35,312 nucleotides of DNA from Deltaproteobacteria bacterium (GTDB lineage: Bacteria > Myxococcota_A > Polyangia > Haliangiales > Haliangiaceae): the NCBI GenBank assembly GCA_025353585.1, contig JANXOM010000321.1, forward strand, positions 1 through 35,312. The letters are read 5' to 3'. The notes under the pieces were generated by a model. The model had not been told where the DNA came from, searched no databases, and saw only the letters and a list, made by a program, of their open reading frames with translations. This document shows positions 28,843 through 35,312 of this stretch, piece by piece (within the stretch, counting starts at the first letter, position 1; each line of letters begins with the position of its first letter). Both the position numbers and the translations under genes were made by a program.

Positions 28843-30237
28843 TCAGACGCCGAGGCGAGTCGCCGCCGTCGCCGCGGCGGCGCGCAGCAGCGGCATCACG
28901 GCGTCGGCCACGCGTGGCGGCATCCCGTGCGCCTCGTCGATCCCCACGTAGGCGCGCGCCGTCGCGGGCACGTCCACCGGCCCGACCGCGCGCGCGTACG
29001 CGGCCAGCCGCGGCCCGCCGCCGCCGGCCGCGAGCGTCAAGGTCATCGCGAGCCGCGCCTCGGTCGGGCTTCCGACGCACTCGAACGGCGAGTGCTCGGC
29101 GAGGCCCAGGAGCTCGCGAAACCAGCGCTCGTTCGCCGGGTTCTCGGACAGCGGCGCGCCGAACGTGGCCTGCACGATGTCCGCCGGCAGGTGCGCCGCG
29201 AACTGCAGCCAGACGTACGCGCACTTCGCGCACGCTCCGCACCATGGCTTCTTCAAGTTGCACGAGTGCGTCAGCGGCGCGAGCGCCGCGTCGCGCGTCA
29301 GGAGCTCGAAGATCACCTCGTCGTGGATCGGCTGCAGCAGGCTGAAGTAGCGGACGTTCGCCAGCAGGTGCGCGCGCACGTAGCGATCGAGCAGTTGCTC
29401 GGCGGCCCAGCCCTTGCCCCACTGGTGGTTGACCTCCTCGCCGGTCGCCGCCCAGTGCAAGTTGCCGGTGTTCGCGCTGTGCTCGTGCCCGACGACGAGC
29501 CCCGTGTAGCCCCGGGCGAGCGCGAGGGGCAGGGCCGCGAACACCGACGCCGGCGTCTCGGCCGCCAGCAGCGACGACACGCCGAGCGAGGGCCGCAGGC
29601 GCGCGACGGGCGAGTCGAGGAAGTCGTCGTAGATCCACTGCCGCTCGGCCCGGACCCTGGCCGTGGCGCCGGCCACTCGATCGAGCAGGGCGTGTTGCGG
29701 CTCGGCCGGGCCGTAGATCGAGTGCGCGTAGCCGAGCGTCGCGAACGGGAGGCGCGCGTGCTCGAGGAGACGGAGCGTCACCAGGCTGTCCTTGCCGCCG
29801 CCGCAGAACGCGAGCAGCTCGGTCGCGCCGGGCGTGACGGGGACGGCGGCGACCGCGGGCGCGTCGGCGGGAGCGTCGCCGGGAGCGTCGATGAACACGG
29901 GCCCGTGGTAGTCGGGCAAGCCGTGCTCCCAGCGCCACTGGGCCCAGACGTTGCGAAACACGGCCGACCACAGCGCCACGAGCTGCGGCGTGGCGTGGCG
30001 CGCGTAGCGGCCGAGCGCGATGGCGTCCGGACGCAGGCTCGCGACGCTGTTGATCTGGAACAGGGCGACGTGGACGGCGATCCGCTCGAGGAGCTCGTCG
30101 CCGTGCTGACGCGCCAGCTCGTGCAGATCGAGGTCCTCGTACCAGATGGTCACGTGGAAGCGCAGGTCGTCCACCGCGCACGTGATGGACAGGTTCTCGC
30201 GCGCGCGATGGACCTCGACGAGCCGCAGGATGCGCAC
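28843..30237 (-). CDS. PP-loop ATPase, QueC/MurL-like, candidate UDP-MurNAc-dipeptide epimerase family
   Basis: A 464-residue protein with an N-type ATP pyrophosphatase (PP-loop) signature LLAFCGGGKDSLVTLRLLE (GGGKDS at 146-151), followed by GHEHSANTGN (250-259), GEEVNHQWGKG, RYFSLLQPIHDEVIFELL and a cysteine cluster C326...C333-GA-C336-AK-C339 in the CGACAKC region, probably a zinc site. This order resembles MurL, which converts the terminal L-Glu of UDP-MurNAc-L-Ala-L-Glu to D-Glu, and is related to QueC-type enzymes. MurL usually works with a MurD2 ligase; no such gene is in the window, so the role is a candidate only. GTG at 30237 has TACGGT 6 bases before it. Divergent from the TPR-zincin gene; ends 52 bases before the outer-membrane-like gene. 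Cytosolic. Confidence 0.75.
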   Translation of the reverse strand: MRILRLVEVHRARENLSITCAVDDLRFHVTIWYEDLDLHELARQHGDELLERIAVHVALFQINSVASLRPDAIALGRYARHATPQLVALWSAVFRNVWAQWRWEHGLPDYHGPVFIDAPGDAPADAPAVAAVPVTPGATELLAFCGGGKDSLVTLRLLEHARLPFATLGYAHSIYGPAEPQHALLDRVAGATARVRAERQWIYDDFLDSPVARLRPSLGVSSLLAAETPASVFAALPLALARGYTGLVVGHEHSANTGNLHWAATGEEVNHQWGKGWAAEQLLDRYVRAHLLANVRYFSLLQPIHDEVIFELLTRDAALAPLTHSCNLKKPWCGACAKCAYVWLQFAAHLPADIVQATFGAPLSENPANERWFRELLGLAEHSPFECVGSPTEARLAMTLTLAAGGGGPRLAAYARAVGPVDVPATARAYVGIDEAHGMPPRVADAVMPLLRAAAATAATRLGV

Positions 30238-30243
30238 GCGCGG

Positions 30244-30249
30244 ACCGTA
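30244..30249 (-). promoter_or_regulatory. -10-like hexamer before the PP-loop gene
   Basis: TACGGT on the minus strand, exactly 6 bases before the GTG start at 30237. Confidence 0.35.
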
Positions 30250-30292
30250 GCCCACCCGCGCCCGAAAGGTCGCGCCGGGGCGCCGCGGAGGG

Positions 30293-30298
30293 TATCCT
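30293..30298 (+). promoter_or_regulatory. -10-like hexamer before the TPR-zincin gene
   Basis: TATCCT, 11 bases before the ATG at 30310; the GGAGGG just upstream is too far from the ATG for a Shine-Dalgarno sequence. Confidence 0.35.
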
Positions 30299-30309
30299 AT
30301 GGGCCGCTC

Positions 30310-31593
30310 ATGCGCCGGTTCGCCCTCGCCGCCGTCCTCGCTGCCGCCGCGTGCGGGAGCGAGCCCGTGGCCCCGCCGCCGCCGCCCGCGGGCCCGCCCG
30401 GCGCCGCGCTGCACGCGGGGAGCGGCGCGGCCGCGACCATCGCGCCGAAGGGCGGGCTCGTGGAGGGCGCCGCGCTGCGCCCGCACAAGGAGGAGGCCGT
30501 CGTGGAGTGCCCGGCCATCATCGCCGACAACGCCGACGACGACGCCCGCCTGTCCGCCCTCCTCGACGCCGGCAACGCCCAGCTCGACGTCGCTGCGTAC
30601 GCCGCCGCCTGGACCTGCGCTGATCGCGCCGCCGATCTGGCGCCCCAGTCCGTCGAGGCCCACCACATCCGGGCCGCCGCGCTCGCCGCGCTCGGGCGCG
30701 ACAGCGAGGCCCAGATGGCGTACGCGCTCGCGCTCGCCCTCGACCCCGACGACCCCGAGACGCTGCGCGCCGTCGCCGATTTCTATGTCAACGGCAAGGG
30801 CGAGCACGGCCGCGACGCCGTCCGCCTCGGCCTCGAGCTCGCCCAGCGCGGGAGCCGCCGGGCCGCCGCGCGCCGCCACCGCGCGCCGACGCTGGCCGCG
30901 GATCTCGCGTTGCTCGAGGCCCAGGCGCTCGACGACCTGGGCCGCAGCGACGAGGCGCTGATCCGCGTGGACGCCGCGCTCCGCCTCGCGCCCGGCCGCG
31001 CCGACGCGCTGCACGAGAAGGGCGTCGCGCTGTTCGACCTGTCACGCTTCACCGAGGCGAAGGCGGTGCTGACGAAGGCCGTCGCGCTGCAGCCCGAGGA
31101 CGCGTACACGCACCAGATGCTCGGCCTCGCGCTCGAGGGCCTCGGCGAGCAGCCCGCCGCCGACGCCGAGCTCGCGCGCGCGATCCAGCTCGCGCCGGGC
31201 GAGCTGACGGTGCCCGTGACGATCTCGCCGGCCGACTTCCAGGCCGAGGTCGACGGCGTCATCGCGTCGCTCCCCGCGGCGCGCCGCGCCCACGTGCTCG
31301 CCTCGAAGGTCGAGATCGCCGACCTCCCCCTCGCGGCGGATCTCGCCGCCGTCACGCCGCCGTTCCCGCCGACGATCCTCGGCCTGTACCGCGGGCCCGT
31401 CGGGCGCGGGGCGGGCGCGGCGCCGGAGGCGGGCGACGAGCCGACGTCCATCGTCCTCTATCGCAAGAACCTCGCGCGCGCCGTGAAGTCGCGCACCGAG
31501 CTGAGCGAGCAGATCCGCGACACGCTGCTGCACGAGATCGGTCACCTCGAGGGGCTCGACGAGGATGACCTGCGCCGGCGCGGGATGGAGTAG
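30310..31593 (+). CDS. Lipoprotein with TPR repeats and C-terminal zincin-type metallopeptidase motif
   Basis: A 427-residue predicted lipoprotein: MRRFALAAVLAAAAC with lipid Cys at residue 15, then GSEPVAPPPPPAGPP, a proline-rich stalk. From about 75 to 300 there are several TPR-like units (LDAGNAQLDVAAYAAAWTCADRA, ALAALGRDSEAQMAYALALALDPDD, ALHEKGVALFDLSRFTEAKAVLTKAVALQPED and the next). The last 110 residues form a compact domain ending LLHEIGHLEGLDEDDL (HEIGH at 408-412), like the small PF06262-type zincins (HExxH near the C-terminus). The fusion of TPRs and a zincin on a lipoprotein is unusual, as this zincin type is generally a short cytosolic protein. The histidine-kinase gene starts 3 bases after its stop. 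Peptidase activity is not proven. Confidence 0.8.
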   Translation: MRRFALAAVLAAAACGSEPVAPPPPPAGPPGAALHAGSGAAATIAPKGGLVEGAALRPHKEEAVVECPAIIADNADDDARLSALLDAGNAQLDVAAYAAAWTCADRAADLAPQSVEAHHIRAAALAALGRDSEAQMAYALALALDPDDPETLRAVADFYVNGKGEHGRDAVRLGLELAQRGSRRAAARRHRAPTLAADLALLEAQALDDLGRSDEALIRVDAALRLAPGRADALHEKGVALFDLSRFTEAKAVLTKAVALQPEDAYTHQMLGLALEGLGEQPAADAELARAIQLAPGELTVPVTISPADFQAEVDGVIASLPAARRAHVLASKVEIADLPLAADLAAVTPPFPPTILGLYRGPVGRGAGAAPEAGDEPTSIVLYRKNLARAVKSRTELSEQIRDTLLHEIGHLEGLDEDDLRRRGME

Positions 31594-31596
31594 ACG

Positions 31597-33432
31597 ATGG
31601 GGCAGCCGGTGGTGGAGTCGCTGCACAGCCTCGAGGCCGCGCTCCGGCGCGAGCAGAAGAAGGTCGCGCTCGTCCAGGAGGTGTCGCGCGCGCTGTCGTC
31701 GGAGGGCGACCTCGATTCCTTGCTCGAGCTGATCATGCAGAAGGTCACGGAGTTGATGGAGGCGGATCGCTCCACCCTCTATCTCCTGACCGAGGACGGC
31801 AGCCAGCTGTGGTCGAAGGTCGCGCAGGCCGACGCGCCCGGCGAGACGGTGATGATCCGGCTCCAGGTCGGCGATGGCGTGGCGGGCTGGGTCGCGCAGA
31901 CGCGCGAGGTCGTCAATATCCCGGACGCGTACGCCGACCAGCGGTTCCAGCCCGCATTCGACCTCAAGTCCGGGTACCGGACGAGGTCGATCTTGGGCGT
32001 GCCGATGATGGGCTCCCAGGGCGCGATGGTGGGCGTGCTGCAGGTGCTCAACAAGGCGGACGGGCCGTTCACGCGGCCCGACGAGGAGCTGATGCTCGCG
32101 CTCGGCAGCCAGGCCGCGATCGCGATCGAGAACGCGCGGCTGTACCACTCGCTCGTCACCCAGAACCGCGAGCTGTCGCGCGCGCGGCGGGACCTCGAGC
32201 GGCGGACGCGCGAACTCAACGCCCTCTACGAGGTGGAGAAGGAGCTGTCGGCGGCGCTCGACCTCGACGATCTGCTCTCGCGCATCCTCGCGCAGGCGAT
32301 CACGGTGCTCGGCGGCGGCGCGGGCTCGATCGCGCTCGTCGAGCCGGACGGGGCGCTGCGGTTTCGCACGGTCCAGGGCCCCGCAGCGCCGCGGCTGATC
32401 GCGCGCCTCCTGCCGCACGGCACCGGGCTCCTCGGCTGGTCGATCGCGCACCGGCAGCCGCTCGTCATCGACTCGCCGGCCTCCGATCCCCGCCACGCCG
32501 CCGACGTGGCGGCGGAGATCGGCGTGCGCCCGCAGCACCTCATGGTGGCGCCGGTGATCGACGGCGACGACGTGATCGGCGGCATCGAGATCGTGGACCA
32601 GCGCCGGCAAGTGCGCGACGGCGTGACCGACGCCGACGGGCCGTGGGGCGACGATGATCTCAAGCTGCTCGTGCTCATCGCGGCCCAGGCGGCGAGCGCG
32701 ATCGGCCTCGCGCGCCGGCGCAGCGAGCAGAGCAACCGCGACCGGCTCGCGTCGATCGGCCAGATGCTCGCGGGCCTCCTGCACGACCTCAAGACGCCGA
32801 TGACGATCATCTCCGGCTACTCGCAGCTGATGGCCGCGTCCGACGAGGCCGAGCAGCGCGACAAGTACGTCGAGCAGATCCAGCGGCAGTTCGACCTGAT
32901 GGCGGGCATGACGCGGGAGGTCCTCGCGTTCGCGCGCGGCGACACCGATCTCGTCCTCCGCAAGGTCTACTTGCACCGCTACATCGAGGAGCTCGCCACG
33001 CAGCTCGGCGCGGCGACCGCGGGGCGTAACATCGACTTCGAGATCGAGGCGAAGTTCGACGGCGTCGCGTTCTTCGACGAGCAGAAGCTGATGCGTGTGT
33101 TCCATAACCTCACGTCGAACGCGATCGACGCGATGCCGGACGGCGGGCACCTGCGCGTCACCGTCGACAAGGACGGCGAAGATCTCGTGTGGAGCGTGCG
33201 CGACACCGGACCCGGCATCCCGCCCGAGGTGCACGCGAGGATGTTCGAGCTGTTCGCCACGGGCAAGAAGGGCGGGACCGGCCTCGGGCTCGCGATCGTC
33301 AAGAAGGTGGTCGACGATCACCGCGGGTCGATCCGCTGCGACACGGGGCCGAGCGGCACGACGTTCGTCCTCCGGCTGCCGATCGCGCGCAGCGTGGACA
33401 CGGGCTCGCACGTCGCGCTCGCCGCGGAGTGA
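31597..33432 (+). CDS. Soluble double-GAF sensor histidine kinase
   Basis: A 611-residue histidine kinase without signal peptide or membrane segment. Coiled-coil start (residues about 8-35), GAF 1 (about 36-185: LLELIMQKVTELMEADRSTLYLL, GVAGWVAQTREVVNIPDAY, SILGVPMMGSQGAMVGVLQVLNK), a coiled-coil linker, GAF 2 (about 215-375: LLSRILAQAITVLGGGAGSIALV, LLGWSIAHRQPLVIDSPA), then HisKA with the phospho-acceptor His396 in LLHDLKTPMTIISGY and an HATPase domain with NLTSNAIDAM (N box), DTGPGIP (G1) and GGTGLGLAIVKK (G2). Ligand of the GAF domains unknown. The stop overlaps the start of the ABC ATPase gene (GTGA), and no receiver domain gene is adjacent. The sigma-54 regulator about 14 kb away has no kinase partner beside it; a pairing would be a guess. 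Confidence 0.93.
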   Translation: MGQPVVESLHSLEAALRREQKKVALVQEVSRALSSEGDLDSLLELIMQKVTELMEADRSTLYLLTEDGSQLWSKVAQADAPGETVMIRLQVGDGVAGWVAQTREVVNIPDAYADQRFQPAFDLKSGYRTRSILGVPMMGSQGAMVGVLQVLNKADGPFTRPDEELMLALGSQAAIAIENARLYHSLVTQNRELSRARRDLERRTRELNALYEVEKELSAALDLDDLLSRILAQAITVLGGGAGSIALVEPDGALRFRTVQGPAAPRLIARLLPHGTGLLGWSIAHRQPLVIDSPASDPRHAADVAAEIGVRPQHLMVAPVIDGDDVIGGIEIVDQRRQVRDGVTDADGPWGDDDLKLLVLIAAQAASAIGLARRRSEQSNRDRLASIGQMLAGLLHDLKTPMTIISGYSQLMAASDEAEQRDKYVEQIQRQFDLMAGMTREVLAFARGDTDLVLRKVYLHRYIEELATQLGAATAGRNIDFEIEAKFDGVAFFDEQKLMRVFHNLTSNAIDAMPDGGHLRVTVDKDGEDLVWSVRDTGPGIPPEVHARMFELFATGKKGGTGLGLAIVKKVVDDHRGSIRCDTGPSGTTFVLRLPIARSVDTGSHVALAAE

Positions 33433-34166
33433 CGGTGACAGCGGCGCCGCTCCTGGAGCTGCGGGCGGTCGACAGGGCGTTCGGGGCGCGCGCGGCCGTG
33501 GCGGGCGTGTCCTTGACGGTCGCGGCGGGGGAGGCGGTGCTCCTCGTCGGGCGAAACGGCGCGGGGAAGACGACGCTCCTGCGCGTGGCCACGGGCTACC
33601 TGGACGCGGACGCGGGCGACGTGCGGATCGGCGGTGTCGACCTGCGGGTCGACCGCGCGCGGGCGCAGGCCGGCGTCGGGTACCTGCCGGAGCACGCGCC
33701 GGCGCCGCCGGAGCTGACGGTGACCGAGGCGCTGCGGGCGCGCGCGCAGCTCAAGCGCGTGGCGCGGGCGGCGGTCGCGGCGGAGGTCGCCCGCGTGATC
33801 GCGGCGGCGGATCTCGCGAGCGTGGCGACGCAGCGGGTCGCGACGCTCAGCAAGGGCTTCCGCCAGCGCGTGGGGCTCGCGGATGCGCTGCTCGGCGCGC
33901 CGCGGCTGCTCGTGCTCGACGAGCCGACGAGCGGGATGGATCCGATCCAGGTGCGCGACCTCCGCGAGCGGTTGCAGCGGGTCATCGGCGAGGACCGCGC
34001 GGTGATCGTGTCGAGCCACGCCGTGGCGGACCTCGAGGCCCTGGCGACGCGCGTGGTGGTGCTGCGCGCGGGGCGGGTGGTGGCCGACGGGCCCGTCGCG
34101 GCGCTGCGGGGCGCGGGTACGCTGGAGGCGGCTGTGGTGGCGCTGCTCGGCGAGGGGCCCGCGTGA
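33429..34166 (+). CDS. ABC transporter ATPase, gliding/ABC-2 type
   Basis: A 245-residue ABC ATPase. Walker A GRNGAGKTT, Q-loop region VGYLPEHAPAPPELTVTEAL, signature LSKGFRQR, Walker B LLVLDEPTSGMDP, and SSH as the H-loop. The LSKG(F/Y)RQR signature and PEHxPLYxxLTV-like region are typical of ABC-2/Gld-type exporters (GldA-like). GTG at 33429 overlaps the kinase stop; a second GTG at 33435 is possible. The permease follows with another GTGA overlap, so kinase, ATPase and permease are co-translated. Cytosolic, on the membrane; energises the GldF-GldG-like permease below. Confidence 0.9.
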   Translation: MTVTAAPLLELRAVDRAFGARAAVAGVSLTVAAGEAVLLVGRNGAGKTTLLRVATGYLDADAGDVRIGGVDLRVDRARAQAGVGYLPEHAPAPPELTVTEALRARAQLKRVARAAVAAEVARVIAAADLASVATQRVATLSKGFRQRVGLADALLGAPRLLVLDEPTSGMDPIQVRDLRERLQRVIGEDRAVIVSSHAVADLEALATRVVVLRAGRVVADGPVAALRGAGTLEAAVVALLGEGPA

Positions 34167-35312
34167 GGACGGCGCTCCGCGTCGCCCGCGGCGAGCTGCG
34201 GCTGATGCTGCGCGCGCCGGTGATCTTCGTCGTGGGCGGGCTGTTCCTCGTGGTGCAGGGCGTCGCGTTCGCCGCGCTCGTGGGAGCGATGTCGGACACG
34301 CGGCGGCCGGCGCCGCTCGGCGCGCTGCTCGAGAACCAGCTCGCGGGGACGCTCTTGACGTGGGTGCTCGAGCTCGTGGTGCTCGCGCTCCTCGGGATGC
34401 GGAGCGTCGCCGACGACAAGCGCGGCGGCGGCTGGGAGAGCCTCCTGACGGCGCAGGTCAGCGAGCGCGCGGCCATCGTCGGTAAGTGGCTCGCCGCGGT
34501 CGCGATCTACGCGCTCCTGTGGCTGCCCACGCTCGCGTACTTTGCGGTCGTGGCGGCGTTCCGCGGCGACGCGGGCACGTGGGATCTGCCGACGATCGCA
34601 TGCGGCTACGCGGGCGCGATCGCCATCGGCGCGGCGCTACTGGCGTGGGCGATCGCGGCGAGCGCGGCGACGTCGAGCTCGCTCGGGGCGGGCGCGCTGG
34701 CCTTCGCGCTCTTGATCGGGTTGTTCCTCGTGGGCGAGCTGCCGGCGCTGTGGCCGGATCTCGCGGTCGATCATCCGGCGCTGGCGAGCGGGCTCGCGCA
34801 GGTCTCGCTCCGCGCGGTCGCCGGGAGCTTCGCGCGCGGCGAGGTCGGCCTGCCGGAGGCGGTGCGGCTCGCCGCGCTGGCCGCCACGGGGCTGTCGCTG
34901 GCGATCGCGATCGCCTGCGCGGGGCGGCGACGGGCGGGGGAGGTGCGGCGCCGCGTGGGCGCGACGGCGCTGGTCGCGATCATCGGCGTCACGGCGAGCG
35001 GGCTCGCGGCGCGGCACCCGCGGCGGTGGGACGTCAGCGCCGACGGCCGCAGCTCGCTCGATCCGGCGACCCGCGACCTGCTCGCCGCGCTCCCCGGGCC
35101 GGCGACGCTGACGATCGTGGCGCCGACGATCGGCGGGCTCGAGCCGGTGTACGCCGAGGTCGCGCGGGTGGCGGAGCGGATGGCCGAAGCCGGGCCCGTG
35201 ACGGTGCGGCACGCGGATCCGGCGACGGTGCCGGGCGGGCTCGCCGCGGTGGCGCGCGCGGCCGGCGTGGTGCCGGGCGACCTGGCGTCGAACGGCGCGG
35301 TCGTCGTCGAGG
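34163..35312 (+). CDS. GldF-GldG-like fused ABC permease, 3'-truncated
   Basis: 383 codons are visible before the window ends. GTG at 34163 overlaps the ATPase stop (GTGA). The first about 255 residues form a six-helix ABC-2 permease: a helix with VIFVVGGLFLVVQGVAFAAL, ENQLAGTLLTWVLELVVLALLGM, DDKRGGGWESLLTAQV (the cytosolic segment typical of GldF), AAVAIYALLWLPTLAYFAVVAAF, AIAIGAALLAWAIAASAAT, GALAFALLIGLFLVGEL. After another hydrophobic helix (VGATALVAIIGVTASGLAARHP) the chain continues RRWDVSADGRSSLDPATRDLLAALPGPATLTIVAP, which is the start of a GldG-like substrate/auxiliary domain (compare R.DLT...SLS..T...L). So this is a GldF-GldG fusion, cut by the window edge. Exports an unknown substrate or works in gliding/secretion machinery. 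Confidence 0.85.
   Translation, partial: MRTALRVARGELRLMLRAPVIFVVGGLFLVVQGVAFAALVGAMSDTRRPAPLGALLENQLAGTLLTWVLELVVLALLGMRSVADDKRGGGWESLLTAQVSERAAIVGKWLAAVAIYALLWLPTLAYFAVVAAFRGDAGTWDLPTIACGYAGAIAIGAALLAWAIAASAATSSSLGAGALAFALLIGLFLVGELPALWPDLAVDHPALASGLAQVSLRAVAGSFARGEVGLPEAVRLAALAATGLSLAIAIACAGRRRAGEVRRRVGATALVAIIGVTASGLAARHPRRWDVSADGRSSLDPATRDLLAALPGPATLTIVAPTIGGLEPVYAEVARVAERMAEAGPVTVRHADPATVPGGLAAVARAAGVVPGDLASNGAVVVE

Noticed and set aside
28787-30181. A 464-residue open frame on the same strand as the PP-loop gene in another frame
   Set aside because: Only the frame 28843-30237 has PP-loop, cysteine and helix features; the other is arginine-rich random sequence.
30237-30310. Start of a 723-residue frame running through the PP-loop gene into the TPR-zincin gene
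   Set aside because: The part beyond 30237 is antisense to the TPR-zincin gene and has no MurL-like similarity.

Overview
The window is uniformly very GC-rich DNA with dense, often overlapping genes (ATGA/GTGA junctions) and many GTG starts. The best clues to the host are C-terminal MYXO-CTERM-like tails (Gly-Cys-Gly-Cys, hydrophobic stretch, Arg/Lys cluster), many Cys-rich lipoproteins, a sigma-54 response regulator and a gliding-type ABC transporter. Together they suggest a chromosome of the Myxococcota (former Deltaproteobacteria). This is inferred from protein style, not from a marker gene.

Layout. 1-7470: four tandem DUF2330 paralogues (the first cut by the window edge), the last followed after 4 bases by a pentaheme c-type cytochrome/TPR lipoprotein; this looks like one envelope operon. 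7467-8590: a decayed REP-associated (Y1/HUH) transposase and a long inverted repeat, otherwise empty. 8591-10245: persulfide dioxygenase-rhodanese fusion overlapping a small outer-membrane protein gene. 10254-13597 (minus): SDR, lipocalin-like protein, gcvT and gcvH in one direction. 13637-14932: lipoprotein and Nudix hydrolase. 14979-16217: DNA methyltransferase plus a small PD-(D/E)XK nuclease, a candidate restriction-modification pair, preceded by three 11-bp repeats and followed by two 95-bp hairpin-rich tandem repeats. 16445-19392 (minus): sigma-54 response regulator and a Cys-rich lipoprotein. 19886-22089 (minus): HAD-like protein coupled to plsX. 22190-24949: polA, with a degenerate proofreading site and a Tyr in motif B. 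24974-25546 (minus): DUF695-like protein with a lysine-rich tail. 25681-27896: egtB-egtD, ergothioneine synthesis. 27918-30237 (minus): outer-membrane-like protein and a MurL/QueC-like PP-loop enzyme. 30310-35312: TPR-zincin lipoprotein, double-GAF histidine kinase, ABC ATPase and a GldF-GldG-like fused permease (cut by the window edge), in one tightly coupled run.

Two points stand out. First, the DUF2330 array with predicted surface-sorting tails joined to a multiheme cytochrome lipoprotein may be an undescribed cell-surface module. Second, at least nine genes, mostly those that open a transcription unit, carry a TAnnnT hexamer 5-11 bases before the start codon and no Shine-Dalgarno sequence, and two more have CAnnnT exactly 6 bases before it. 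This suggests that leaderless transcripts are the common mode of expression here.
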